Below are positions 1-10,138 of a stretch of 64,000 nucleotides of DNA, in pieces. How positions within the stretch are numbered: the stretch's first letter is position 1; each line of letters begins with the position of its first letter. The stretch spans positions 304,682 through 368,681 of the forward strand of contig CAUJNA010003741.1 in the NCBI GenBank assembly GCA_963377175.1. Reading direction: 5' to 3'. A program made the position numbers and the translations under genes. The DNA is from Effrenium voratum (taxonomy: Eukaryota; Sar; Dinophyceae; Suessiales; Symbiodiniaceae). Under the pieces are notes generated by a model. The model searched no databases, was not told the DNA's origin, and saw nothing but the letters and a program-made list of their open reading frames with translations.

Positions 1-239
1 CACGCCTACCACCTAATAAGAACACCCGCTCACGTGCACCCGCTCAGCACGGTGCATCCACCTAATAAGAACACCCGCTCACGTGCACCCGCTAACACCC
101 GCTCACTGCACCCGCTCAGGTATCCACGCCTACCACCTAATAAGAACACCCGCTCACGTGCACCCGCTCAGCACGGTATCCACGCCTACCACCTAATAAG
201 AACACCCGCTCACGTGCGCCCGCTCAGCACGGCGCATTT
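1..239. repeat. 56-bp tandem array, cut by window edge
   Basis: A unit of about 56 bases starts at 1, 125 and 180. A rearranged, shortened copy lies between 57 and 124. The recurring core is ACCTAATAAGAACACCCGCT followed by CACGTG and CACCCGCTCAGCACGG. Frames on the plus strand are open only because of the repeat. The left end is cut by the window, so copy number is unknown. I see no gene in it. Confidence 0.9.
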
Positions 240-582
240 GCTTGAAGTGGTTCTTGTTCGTGCAAGACATCCCCTTGGTTGAAACGTTTTTTGGGGGAAG
301 AGCTTTTTTTTTGTTTGTGACAAAGTGTGGCAAGACACATGTGCTGAGGTGAACATGTCATCCCTTGACCAAACCAACCCCTTTGTTGAAACACTTTTTC
401 CAGGAACCTGATTTTTTTTGCTGAAAGGGTTGTCGCAAACCCTCGATTTTTGCAAAAATAGAGGGTTGACAAAAAGCTACTTTTGATGGATGGAACAGCG
501 AAAAACACCGCTATTTGCAGGGTTTCGTGAGGTTTCAGCTAGCTTGTCCCTTCATGGCCGCGGCATTATGTCGGTTCGGGGC
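240..582. other. No gene recognised
   Basis: This is unique sequence between two repeats, with short T runs and ACACTTTTTCC / GAAACGTTTTTTGGG stretches that look like decayed copies of one another at 283-300 and 387-412. Minus-strand frames of 81 and 94 codons overlap here, but neither has recognisable motifs. Confidence 0.4.
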
Positions 583-870
583 GTTGTTGTTGTGGTTGTG
601 GTTGTGGTTGTGGTTGTGGTTGTGGTTGGTTGTTCGTTGTTCGTTGTGGGTTGTGGGTTGTGGGTTGTGGGTTGTGGGTTGTGGTTGTTATGGTTGTGGT
701 TGTGGTTGTGGTTGTGGTTGGGGTTGGGGTTGGGGGTTGGGGGTTGGGGGTTGGGGGTTGGGGGTTGCGGTTGCGGTTGCGGTTGCGGTTGTGGTTGTGG
801 TTGTGGTTGTGGTTGTGGTTGGTTGGTTGGTTGGTTGGTTGGTTGTTGCCGTTGTTGCCGTTGTCGTTGC
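583..870. repeat. GTTGTG hexanucleotide tract
   Basis: A long GTTGTG tract is interrupted by GGGTTGT (652-690), GGGGTT / GGGGGTT (719-767), GTTGCG (766-790) and GGTT (827-845) sub-tracts. All plus-strand frames stay open and encode only Val, Gly, Trp, Leu and Cys. They are not evidence of a protein. Confidence 0.95.
719..767 (+). other. G-quadruplex-prone G-tract
   Basis: At least eight runs of four or five G separated by TT occur on the plus strand. This matches the usual intramolecular G-quadruplex pattern with very short loops. It is not the TTTAGGG telomere repeat. Whether it folds or has a role cannot be told from sequence. Confidence 0.7.
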
Positions 871-1531
871 TACTTTGATGTTGTATTAATCAACAGCTTT
901 GTAGCGTGACCTTGTGACCTTCCCAAAGGCCCTTTCAAGTCCAAGAAGGGCGAGCAGTGCTCTATCAGGCCATTGTTTTCTTAGGTTCCTTGTCTACCCT
1001 CTCTCCCAACATGGCAGCTGGCAGGGACCCGGTCCCTCCAAGAGGAATTCTGATTTTTCACGCACCCGCACTCTTCCGTAGGTGCCATGTTCGTGGGAGG
1101 GCTACCATTCTACAAACGCCTAGCACCAAACAAATGCATGGCGAGACATGCTGGGAAGGCCGCCGGGCGCCGATGCGTGGCCGGAGGCAGAGGGAGCTGA
1201 GTGGAATTCATAGTGGGCTTGCGGCACCTCGGCCTCAAAACCAGGTGCCAAGTTGCAAAAGCTTTGCCTCACTCCCTGAGTTCCTGGATTCTTGGGGACG
1301 GATTTGGAGCCAGCAGATGCAGTCGCCACAAATGCGATGTTGCCGCGTGGCCATCCGAGTTTGTTAGGAGTACGGCACTTCTTCGCTTTTCTTGACGAGG
1401 AGAAACGGGCACTTGTGATCTGTAGTCACAGCTTTGTTGATTGCCTTTAAGAAGAACGAGTTGGCGAAAACTATTCCACATTCGGTCGTGTTTTGGCACA
1501 AGCTGAGTATTGCAGACACCACAATACTATA
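871..1531. other. No gene recognised
   Basis: A plus-strand frame of 136 codons (957-1367) ends in a Gln/Met-containing stretch (SQQMQSPQMRCC) after an AG at 1310. Gln/Met-rich exons occur elsewhere in the window, so a short exon near 1311-1366 is possible. I found no matching donor and give it little weight. Confidence 0.25.
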
Positions 1532-1615
1532 CCAGCCACAATCAAAACCCGGATAGACGAAGGTTAGTATGGGACGATCCCGGCCATAAATAGTTGCGGG
1601 CCTGGTTATGACTAT
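1532..1615 (+). mobile_element. TIR element family B, degraded copy
   Basis: The left end GCCACAATCAAAACCCGG and the internal block GGTTAGTATGGGAC...CCATAAATAGTTGCGG match family B (see 11733-11871). The right half has collapsed to CCTGGTTATGACTA, so the copy is internally deleted. It carries no coding capacity. Confidence 0.7.
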
Positions 1616-1717
1616 CCGCTCAGATTGCAGCCTGGGCCTGTTTTAGGGGCTCTGAAGGGTACGGTACGGAGATGTATCAACGCGTGATTGCTAAGTCTCG
1701 CTGGCTCTTCTGCAAGA

Positions 1718-1831
1718 CTAGGTCCCCCAGTAGTGTCCTTGTACCCTTTCTTTGGGGGAGGGTTCCCCTACTACGATAGAGTACAGAAAAAAAGGGTACC
1801 CTTTTTCTACCCTCTCTACTGGAGGACCTAG
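1718..1831 (+). mobile_element. TIR element family A, copy 1
   Basis: A 114-base element with perfect 8-base inverted ends, CTAGGTCC at 1718 and GGACCTAG ending at 1831. The interior has GGGGGAGGGTTCCCCTACTA and a short ACAGAAAAAAAGGGTACCC block, both shared with copies at 13660, 43840, 47062 and 50323. AAGA flanks it on both sides and may be a 4-base target-site duplication. It is too short to encode a transposase, so it is a non-autonomous MITE-like element. Confidence 0.85.
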
Positions 1832-3756
1832 AAGAGCTAAACTGGCAGGATTCCCCTGTAATCATGATATATGGTTTGAACCCATTCTAATCTATCAAGG
1901 CCCCTGCACATCCGACATCTTCGCGCCCCGATCCAAGCCAGTCTGTGCGCTCGCGACGGTGGCGCTCAAAGGAGCAAGGCCGCGACGGGCGGAGAACCGG
2001 TGGCGCTCAAAATCTCCTGAAATGGTTCGCTTACTTTTCGGTTCAAGTTTCCCTTCAAATACCAAAGTCCTGAGAAACTCCCAAATGACGGAATTACTCG
2101 TACTGCCAGTTTATTGCCACCCAAATTGCGTTGTGTCCGAAGACACAAGTAGTTTTGTCCGGGTTCACTTGAGTGAGGAAGAGCTACTGTACGTTCGTGC
2201 GGTGCAGGGGGAGACCATTCAGAACTTCCTGACTGTGCGAATTGTGTTTCCTGACTGTACGATTGTTTTCAGTTGACCGTAGTAAAGCATGCCAGGCAAC
2301 AACACTCGTCGAAACAAATGGAGCAAGCCGCTTCTGAGGGAAGACATCGGCAAAGGATGGAGCAGCGTGAAGCAGGCTCAATGGTACTGGACATTTGATT
2401 TGTGAAATTCTGATGCGGAACTGGGAAGCATGAAGACGAATGTACCACTCCTTATTTTGTTCCGTGGTTGGTCTTCAGGTTTGAAACAGCCCGACGAATG
2501 AACTATGGGCTGGTTTAGGTTGCTTGCTGTTCACGGCATGCGGGCAGCACAACCCGAGAATTACCCACCCCACAGAGATACGGAGACGAAAAGTGTGCTT
2601 GAATCGGAAGAAAGTCATTTGGGGGCAGTGTGGAGGTGTGCATTTCGTATCCGGTGTTTCCATGTCAATGTGCAAATCGTGCTTGGTGCATCATGCGAGG
2701 GTGACACGACAGACTCACAGACATGACTATGACTTGACTTGGTTTGAAAGTAGTTACCCCACCATCCCCATGCACTGCCCAGGTGAATTGCTTGCCGAGC
2801 AGCCATTGAGGCAGCGGAACCGAGAATTTGTTTTGGGGCTTGCAGAGCATCTTTGCCCTTTTGAGCGGTAAGCAGTCTGACATCATTGTTTTTTGTCGTT
2901 GTTCTCCTTGTTCTTGTGACGTGTTGTCCGTTTTCTCTTCACAACCAGAAAATTAGCCCAGAGCTTCAAGGGGCCCCATAAGCACATGTCGACAGCAAAA
3001 CCAGTTGGAGCCTTGCGGTGAGCAACGACTGGGTGAGCAGCGTAAACGATCTCTCTGGAGTTTGAGCGGCATCGCCTGGGGGGGATCTGGCAAATGCAAT
3101 TTGGCCTAATAAGCTGAGCCGTGATGCAAACTGCAAGAGTGTTGTCGATCAAGGGCATGCGCAGCCAAAGTGAATCAGGTCAACCTAAAGAGGGCATCGA
3201 AGCAAGTCATTGGGGGAAGCCTTTGTGGTCACTGACTTTTCCTCCAGAAAAGGGGGGCAACAACCGATGCCGGACAGTGGGCCCCTTCTTTCCCCTCCCT
3301 GGATGAATTGAGCAAGCACCGGACTGCTGCTCTCCGAGCTGGGCTTGGCCCAACAGCCCGCGCTCAGGGTGCCCGGTATGCCGGAGGACCGAGGCCGGGC
3401 AAAGTGAGATGGGCTTGGCTGATTTCGGGAAGGCCAAGGCGTTGCCAATTTAAGACTCAGGCGCCAGAGCTGGTGGAGAATGCTTGCGGAGTCACATGGA
3501 TGGACCTTGAAGGGTCAAGATCGAGGGTCAACATGGTCAACCTAGACTCGAGGTTCCTTCTTGTTTGCTCCTCAATCAAAGGTACGGGAATTATTCTTTG
3601 GAAATGTGCGCCGCTCCACCGTCGCAAAAGGGTTTGCGGAAGCTTAGCCGGAGGGCTTGCAGCAAATGGTCGTTTGTGCTGACCGGGCAGGTGTTTCGAC
3701 AGGCGAACGACAATGGTGCCAACGATCAAGCAGCGTTTGTTGAATAGACTAAGACA
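1832..3756. other. No gene recognised; long open frames only
   Basis: Open frames include 174 codons on plus (1752-2276), which begins inside the family A element, and 115 codons on plus (2524-2871). A 60-codon plus frame at 3565-3747 ends in a polar stretch (QANDNGANDQAAFVE) that looks protein-like. None has a recognisable domain or clear splice sites. Confidence 0.3.
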
Positions 3757-3866
3757 TGGCCGTGGGTCAAAACCAATGGTACCAATTCGGGGTAGGCCAT
3801 TTTAGTGTATTTTAGTTGGGATTGGGATGTTCAGTGGGGGGTAACCGGGCTTTTGGCCCATGGCCA
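3757..3866 (+). mobile_element. TIR element family C, copy 1
   Basis: A 110-base element bounded by TGGCCGTGGGTCAAAA and the inverted TTTTGGCCCATGGCCA. CA precedes the left end and follows the right end, giving a 2-base target-site duplication. The interior resembles the copy at 63143 (CAATGGTACCAATT, GGGATGTTCA). It has no coding capacity. Confidence 0.85.
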
Positions 3867-4007
3867 CATGCCAACAAAGGCGCCGGAGGGAACAACAACA
3901 CGACGCAGATCTCCGCGCAGGGCTCTGCGGAAGCGTTCCGCGTGCACGCTCCTATTCCAGCTGTCTCTCTTCTGCAAACAAGGCGGCTCCTCGACCTGCA
4001 AGGAAGG

Positions 4008-4061
4008 TAGCAGCAGCAGCAGCAGCGGCGGCGGCGGCGGCAGCAGCAGCAGCAGCAGCAA
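4008..4061. repeat. AGC/GGC trinucleotide repeat
   Basis: AGC repeats switch to GGC and back to AGC. Frames read as poly-Ser, poly-Ala or poly-Gly on plus and poly-Cys, poly-Leu or poly-Arg on minus. It could lie in a coding exon, but no flanking domain supports that. Confidence 0.9.
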
Positions 4062-4817
4062 GACAAAAAATGCCAATGGCCTAAAAACTGAAGGCTCGAA
4101 AACCAGTGTAGAACGGAGGCATGATGCTAAGATGCCGGGAGCTTGTGTCCGTGGAGGCGTTTTGGAGCAGAAAGAAAATCCAGAAGCTACCCCTGCAGGC
4201 CGAAGGCGGAAGGTTGAATGATTTGTTTGTGTCCTAGAAAAGGGTGAAAGCACCACTCAGCTCATTTGCACATGTTTTGGCATGCAGCCAGCAAGATGAG
4301 CTATGACAGGCTTGAAACTGTGTTTGTGGTGGAGAAGCTGTCCGTGCGCGTAAAAGACGTCTTGTTTTTTGTGCCAGCCTTTGTTCTTGCAGCGCCACAG
4401 CTCCCCGACAGCTGGCCACACTGAGCTGTGTTCGGTATAATCTCTGCGTAGATGTGGTCTTGTTGTGATCACTGGTGAGCTATGACTGATAGTCTGTCAG
4501 ATTCGATGTATTTGTCAGATTGTTGCAGCCTCTTTCATGCTGATAGGTGTTAGACAGTCCTGAACTAGACCTGTGAGCAAGTAGGATTGGATCAGTTTGA
4601 CTTAGCTCCAACCCCCAAGAAGCCGCACGCTCTGGCCCCACTCACGCCCGCCCCACTCATGCGTATTTTTGGGGTCCCTAACCCCGGCCATATCGCAAAC
4701 CATAAGAGTCGTTTGCGTTCAGGTTCCCAGAACAATGAGGAAAGCATGGAACTCTGACCTTAGATTCACACGTCACATGTCACATGTCTGGCATACTGCC
4801 TGAACCTTCAAGGAAAT
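4062..4817. other. No gene recognised
   Basis: Unique sequence. Plus-strand frame 3805-4221 runs through the trinucleotide repeat and stops here. TCACACGTCACATGTCACATGT near 4766 is a short imperfect direct repeat. Nothing else stands out. Confidence 0.3.
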
Positions 4818-5159
4818 ATGCTTCCCCTTCAAAGTATGGCTCAATCACATGTGACCTTTGCTGGTCAATTTGTGATGGGATTGCACATCACCATTCTTGC
4901 CCCCCCGGAAAAGAGAGAACATTTGGAGCACTACGATTTCAAATCTGCTTGGGCACAAAACTTCAAAACACATATTGTTGAGAATTTTGACAGAACCTCA
5001 GAGATCGCACATTCCACTGGCTGTGATGCAATTTGCAGGCAGCTCCACATCAGCTTCTTTGCCAGGCAGGCAAACCACTGGAAATTCCTTCCGTGGGGAA
5101 GCAAAAACAACCCTCGCGGAATGCCCGATTCCGTGTCATTTTTCCTGCGTAAATGTTGA
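4818..5159 (+). CDS. Unassigned open frame, 113 codons
   Basis: The plus-strand frame has a natural-looking amino acid mix with charged segments (PPEKREHLEHYDF, SEIAHSTGCDAI) and a Phe/Lys-rich tail ending in SFFLRKC. I recognise no family and see no signal peptide or membrane span. A minus-strand frame of 112 codons overlaps it fully, so strand and reality are unsure. It could be an exon or a chance opening. Neighbours give no functional clue. Confidence 0.2.
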   Translation: MLPLQSMAQSHVTFAGQFVMGLHITILAPPEKREHLEHYDFKSAWAQNFKTHIVENFDRTSEIAHSTGCDAICRQLHISFFARQANHWKFLPWGSKNNPRGMPDSVSFFLRKC

Positions 5160-6440
5160 GTGATGCTTGTTTGGCCATTCGCCAAGTGGAGAGTACACTC
5201 AGCATGCAGCCTGGAATGTCCTGGAATGCCAACTTCCGGCAAGCAAAATCCGCGGTACATGCCAGCCATTTGATTGTAGGCATTCTTTCATGTGTGTGTG
5301 TGTGTCAGTGGTTGGGGTCTAACCAGCGTTTCTATGGCGAACAAGCACCTAGCTGGCCGTTTTGCGTTCTTCAAATCTCTTTGCTTTGGGCCGAGACCCC
5401 TTATATGAGAACTGCAATGTTCCTAAGAATTTAAAGTTTTGTACCCCCCTTTTGGTTGGGTGTTTTGGTTGGCAAGCCAACCACTGCAGGGGACGGCTGT
5501 TTTGAGAAACACCCCTATGTAGGATCGCTGGGAACGCATGTCTTCCATCTTACGTTGCCCAAAATATCGACCCGCCTGGTGCCAATCCGTTGACCCTCTT
5601 CCGGCAATCGATGGTGTTTGATTTCTGGTCAGCACCTGGCTTGCCGATTTACATATTTCTAGTTCACTTGGTTCATGCTTACTTTGCCCTCTGTGAAACT
5701 GATATAATTTTGCTTTTGTGACGATACCATTTCAATTGTTGGTTCAACGGGACATCACCGGGAAACCATTTTCGAGTCCTTTGTTTTCACACTTTGTCTC
5801 TAAATTGAACCCCAACAATGTTGGCTCCTTTTGGTTTTCCTTCAAAACAAGCATTCCCCCCGCCTTCCCCCCACAGACACATCCATAGAGATACTTCACG
5901 TGATTCACATCCAACGAGATACTTCACGTGATTCGTCCTGGCTTGCACTTCACTCGCAGCTTTTTTTGGAGTGGCTCCCAAAGCCGGAGCGAAACGTCGC
6001 GAAAGATGCGCCGAGGCAAGCGACGGGATGGTACCGAAGACGTAGAATGGAACGGGCCGAATAGTTACACATTATACTCGTTTTAACATTATGATTCAGT
6101 TCGGTTTTCAAGTACCCAACAAACCCACTCTTAGTAATCAAGGTCTTTAGTCGGTTGAGAAAAGCAACATACCCTCTTGGTAGAATCCTCATAGCAAGCG
6201 CAGGCCAGTGTATTTTGCCACAGTTCTTTGGTTTGTGGTCCGGCTGATGTCACAAGGCAAGTGGACCAACGTTTCTATATAGAGGCTTCGATCAGCACTG
6301 CATTCTGCAAGCTCAGGCACTTATTTCCAATGACAAAAATAGAAGTGCCGAGGGCTCAAGCAAGTCGCTCTCTGAAAGCTGCACCAACGTTTGCCTGACA
6401 CCTCGGCTTTTCCCCCTCGGTTCGGCTTTCGAGTCCGCGC
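5160..6440. other. No gene recognised
   Basis: This holds a short TG microsatellite (5291-5306). A fragment with GGTTGGGTGTTTTGGTTGGC and GTTTTGAGAAACACCC (5454-5515) resembles the right end of family L (20293). A near-perfect 23-base direct repeat around AGATACTTCACGTGATTC occurs at 5888 and 5917. No convincing gene. Confidence 0.4.
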
Positions 6441-6552
6441 GTGGACCCCTGCCTGACCGGCGAGCGAGCCATGGGCTCGTCTCTGGGCCGATGCGCCTGC
6501 GCCATCTGCGGGGCCGACACGCCCAAGCGGGAGCGCACGGCTTCGTCCCTGC
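6441..6552 (+). CDS. Possible GC-rich exon with paired cysteines
   Basis: A GC-rich island stands out from its surroundings. The plus frame reads with Arg/Ala/Ser-rich composition and a close cysteine cluster (RCACAICGAD, about residues 22-31), followed by a basic stretch (TPKRERTASSLQ) that ends at CAG|GAGG. The cysteines could bind metal, but this is not a complete known finger. The same frame continues into the 39-bp array by chance of period. Minus-strand frames are also open. Function unknown. Confidence 0.25.
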
Positions 6553-6584
6553 AGGAGGGGCCAAAAGAGGTGGAGGGTTGGCGG

Positions 6585-8009
6585 TTTTGGGTTCAAATTT
6601 ATCCTTGCGTCCTTATGCCAGACCTTTGGGTTCAAATTAATCCTTGCGTCCTTATGCCAGACCTTTGGGTTCAAATTGATCCTTGCGTCCTTATGCCAGA
6701 CCTTTGGGTTCAAATTGATCCTTGCGTCCTTATGCCAGACCTTTGGGTTCAAATTGATCCTTGCGTCCTTATGCCAGACCTTTGGGTTCAAATTGATCCT
6801 TGCGTCCTTATGCCAGACCTTTGGGTTCAAATTGATCCTTGCGTCCTTATGCCAGACCTTTGGGTTCAAATTAATCCTTGCGTCCTTATGCCAGACCTTT
6901 GGGTTCAAATTAATCCTTGCGTCCTTATGCCAGACCTTGGGTTCAAAGTAATCCTTGCGGTCCTTATGCCAGACCTTTGGGTTCAAATTAATACTATGCT
7001 CCTTATGCCAGACCTTTGGGTTTCAAATTGATCCATGGCGTCCTCATGCCAGACCTTTGGTTCAAATTGATCCTTGCGTCCTTATGCCAGACCTTTGGGT
7101 TCAAATTGATCCTTGCGTCCTTATGCCAGACCTTTGGGTTCAAATTAATCCTTGCGTCCTTATGCCAGACCTTTGGGTTCAAATTGATCCTTGCGTCCGT
7201 ATGCCAGACCTTTGGGTTCAAATTGATCCTTGCGTCCTTATGCCAGACCTTTGGGTTCAAATTGATCCTTGCGTCCTTATGCCAGACCTTTGGGTTCAAA
7301 TTGATCCTTGCGTCCTTATGCCAGACCTTTGGGTTCAAATTAATCCTTGCGTCCTTATGCCAGACCTTTGGGTTCAAATTGATCCTTGCGTCCTTATGCC
7401 AGACCTTTGGGTTCAAATTAATCCTTGCGTCCTTATGCCAGACCTTTGGGTTCAAATTGATCCTTGCGTCCTTATGCCAGACCTTTGGGTTCAAATTGAT
7501 CCTTGCGTCCTTATGCCAGACCTTTGGGTTCAAATTAATCCTTGCGTCCTTATGCCAGACCTTTGGGTTCAAATTGATCCTTGCGTCCTTATGCCAGACC
7601 TTTGGGTTCAAATTGATCCTTTATGCCAGACCTTTGGGTTCAAATTGATCCTTGCGTCCTTATGCCAGACCTTTGGGTTCAAATTAATCCTTGCGTCCTT
7701 ATGCCAGACCTTTGGGTTCAAATTGATCCTTGCGTCCTTATGCCAGACCTTTGGGTTCAAATTGATCCTTGCGTCCTTATGCCAGACCTTTGGGTTCAAA
7801 TTGATCCTTGCGTCCTTATGCCAGACCTTTGGGTTCAAATTAATCCTTGCGTCCTTATGCCAGACCTTTGGCTTCAAATTGATCCTTGCGTCCTTATGCC
7901 AGACCTTTGGGTTCAAATTGATCCTTGCGTCCTTATGCCAGACCTTTGGGTTCAAATTAATCCTTGCGTCCTTATGCCAGACCTTTGGGTTCAAATTAAT
8001 CCTTGCGTC
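6585..8009. repeat. 39-bp tandem array, about 37 units
   Basis: Each unit reads TTTGGGTTCAAATTGATC then CTTGCGTCCTTATGCCAGACC. The period is 39 bases, exactly 13 codons, so frames on both strands stay open and yield 13-residue repeats (WVQIDPCVLMPDL on plus, NPKVWHKDARINL on minus). Unit 1 has AAATTTATCC. The others alternate between AAATTGATCC and AAATTAATCC. Units around 6935-7070 carry indels that shift phase, and the unit at 7612 lacks seven bases. Homogeneity is high elsewhere, which suggests recent amplification. I regard it as a minisatellite, not a gene. Confidence 0.95.
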
Positions 8010-8815
8010 TCAAAGGGAAAGCTACCATTTCGAGGGGGTACAGATCGGGGACCAGTTTTCCACGAGATGAGGCAAATGGCCCAAACCACCAATCCTAGCC
8101 CAAAACTTGCAGAACCACATCCCTGAAGCAACCCGAAAGCCACGGCTAAACCAGCCGCACATCTAGCACGAATCAGCCCCAACCAAGCCAAAACCGACCC
8201 AAAGTCAACCTGAAACCCTCCCAACCGCATCCTGCATATCGGCCCTTTGCCGAGGCTAAATGAACCCTAAACAAACCCAAGACCCGCTCGCACTAATATC
8301 TCAGCAAGCCCAACACTCACCCCAAACCAGCCCCGATCAACCCTGAACTGCCACCAAACCAAAGCCAATAGGCAGCTCGCGTCCGAGTGAGGCCAGTAAT
8401 GCTGGCGATGCACTATCCCGAGCATCAAGTCATGCCCCATACGCAGAAGTGACAAGAAACCGGAAATGCTGGGCATGCTGGCGATGCGGCCACCAACCCT
8501 GGAACCTTATCTCAGGGCCGCCCCGGACCACCCGGGAGCCTATCTGGGCTGAGACCCCAAAGCTTTCAGCTGTTGGGGAAAAAACACCCTCAACCGTACC
8601 TCACTGTGCTTGGTTGTTGATGGACAAAGCAACCCAGGCAAACTGGCCGTTTCTGGGTTCCCTTTCGTTGAAAAAACACCCATGCTGGTTTGCCCACAAA
8701 TACCATTGCGCGTGCTTAAAATTGGGGAGCGCCCCTCCTCCCGAAGCATTTGGCTTTGGCGGGAGCAGAACTGATCAAACTTCAGTCAAAGGAAGTCTTT
8801 GTTGCTACTGCTAAA
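8010..8815. other. No gene recognised; C/A-rich stretch
   Basis: 8080-8350 is strongly A/C-biased on the plus strand with recurring AACC and CCCAA words but no fixed period. The minus frames are Leu/Gly/Trp-rich as a consequence. 8640-8690 holds CCTTTCGTTGAAAAAACACC, similar to family L ends. Confidence 0.4.
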
Positions 8816-8988
8816 TTACTACTACTGCTACTGCTGCTACTATTGCCCTCTTTCTCTTCTCCTTCTCTCTCTCTCTCTCTATTTGTCTTCTTTGTTTCTT
8901 TCTCTCCCTCTCTTTCTCGCTCTCTCTCTCTCTCTTTGCGCTCTCTCTCTCTCTCTCTTCCTCCCTCTTTTTCTCTCTGTTTCCCATT

Positions 8989-9040
<52 letters not shown>

Positions 9041-9366
9041 TTTCGTCCATCATGTTTTTTGTTTCTCTCTCTCGTTCTTCTCTCTTTTTTCTCTCCCTCT
9101 CTGTCTCTCTTTCTCTTTCTCTCCCTCTTGTCTGTCTGCTCTCTCTTTTCTCTCTTCTCTCTCTCTCTCTCTCTCTTTCTCTTTCCTCTTTCTCTCTCTG
9201 CTTTTTTCCATATTTTTCTCTCTTTTGTTGTTTGTTCGTCTCTTTGTCTCTTTTTGTTTCTCTCTTTCGATTTGTTCTTTCTCTTGTTCTCTTTATTTTT
9301 CTCTCTTGCTCTCTCTCTGTCTCTCTTTTTCTTTCTCTTTCTCTCTTTCTCTTTCTTTCTCTGCCT
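8816..9366. repeat. Polypyrimidine tract (CT/CTTT)
   Basis: About 550 bases are almost entirely C and T on the plus strand, starting with a CTA/CTG trinucleotide part (8816-8846). The 331-codon plus frame and 291-codon minus frame through it are compositional artefacts (Ser/Leu/Phe and Arg/Glu/Lys). It abuts the 41-bp array that follows, and the same pairing recurs inverted at 29605-30012. Confidence 0.95.
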
Positions 9367-9368
9367 TA

Positions 9369-9560
9369 CGAAAGCGCTGCGCCTGTCACGACATCTGCGC
9401 CTGGTCTTGCGAAAGTGCTGCGCCTGCCAAGAGATTTGTACTTGACCTTGCGAAAGTGCTGTGCCTGCCACGAGGTCTGCACCTGACCTTGCCAAAGAAT
9501 CTGTACCTGACCCTTGCGAAAGTGCTGCGGCTGCCACGAAATTCAATCCTCGCGAAACAT
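9369..9560 (+). repeat. 41-bp tandem array, copy on plus
   Basis: CGAAAGTGCTGCGCCTGCCA recurs with starts at 9369, 9410, 9451, about 9492 and 9517, giving a 41-base period with a truncated last unit. The reverse complement of the same unit forms the array at 29605-29855. No gene. Confidence 0.85.
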
Positions 9561-10048
9561 TCGCGTTGTCATACCAATGGGCCATGCGCCGCGCTCGCGC
9601 CGAAGCTGTGCCGGGACCGTGCCAGACAGGCGTCGAGACCGAGGTGGTTGACATCAACGCAGACCCGCCAAAACCTGCAGAAGGTCACTCTTTTCCGCGT
9701 TTTGTACTCCCCCACGACACACCCGCGCGTGTTTTCTCGCATACGTTCATGGCTCCTTCATCTCATTTGCGCGCAGGCTATCTGCATTCGCTAGCTTTTC
9801 GCATGGGCCATCTGATCTTCTGTCTGTTATCTCATCCTTTGCGCAAGCTACCTTTCAATAGTTGCGCATGAGGGAAGTTTGCTTAGAATCTTGACTGATA
9901 TGTTCCGACAGCCTTTGGTTGCATGAGCCTACGGTGCAATGTTGTGTTTGTTCAATGGGCAAGAGGTCTGTGGCCTCTTGGCAAGGGTCCTTAGATGAGT
10001 CGAAGAAATAGCCTCATTGTACGCGCAGGAACGATCCCAATTTATCGA
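9561..10048. other. No gene recognised; dispersed repeat piece
   Basis: 9574-9630 resembles the reverse complement of 29515-29590 (CCAATGGGC, then CCGGGACYGT). GCGCAAGCTACCTTTCAA at 9841-9858 recurs at 45815-45832, next to a second pyrimidine-rich stretch. No gene. Confidence 0.45.
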
Positions 10049-10138
10049 ACCCTCCCGCCAATTAACATGGAACCTGATAGGGTCCCTGGATAATGGTCCC
10101 ACCCCCCTGTGAGGTTCCATGTTAATTGGTGGGAGGGT
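10049..10138 (+). mobile_element. TIR element family I, copy 1
   Basis: A 90-base element with 25-base inverted ends matching at 24 of 25 positions: CCCTCCCGCCAATTAACATG from 10050 against CATGTTAATTGGTGGGAGGG ending at 10137. It would form a long hairpin if transcribed. Related copies are at 39912 and 54143. I see no clean target-site duplication. Confidence 0.85.

Noticed and set aside
715..767. Telomeric repeat
   Set aside because: The GGGGTT/GGGGGTT units are few, lie inside a GTTGTG tract and do not match TTTAGGG-type repeats expected for algae.
6585..8009. CRISPR-like repeat array
   Set aside because: Units are contiguous with no variable spacers, and the setting is eukaryotic.
6321..8070. 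Repetitive proteins of up to 371 codons in the 39-bp array
   Set aside because: The period is a multiple of three, so openness is automatic on both strands. Indels within the array break the frames, and no start context or splice sites support translation.
8816..9794. Large Ser/Leu/Phe and Arg/Glu/Lys open frames (331 and 291 codons)
   Set aside because: They arise from the CT/GA composition, with no sequence complexity to support a protein.
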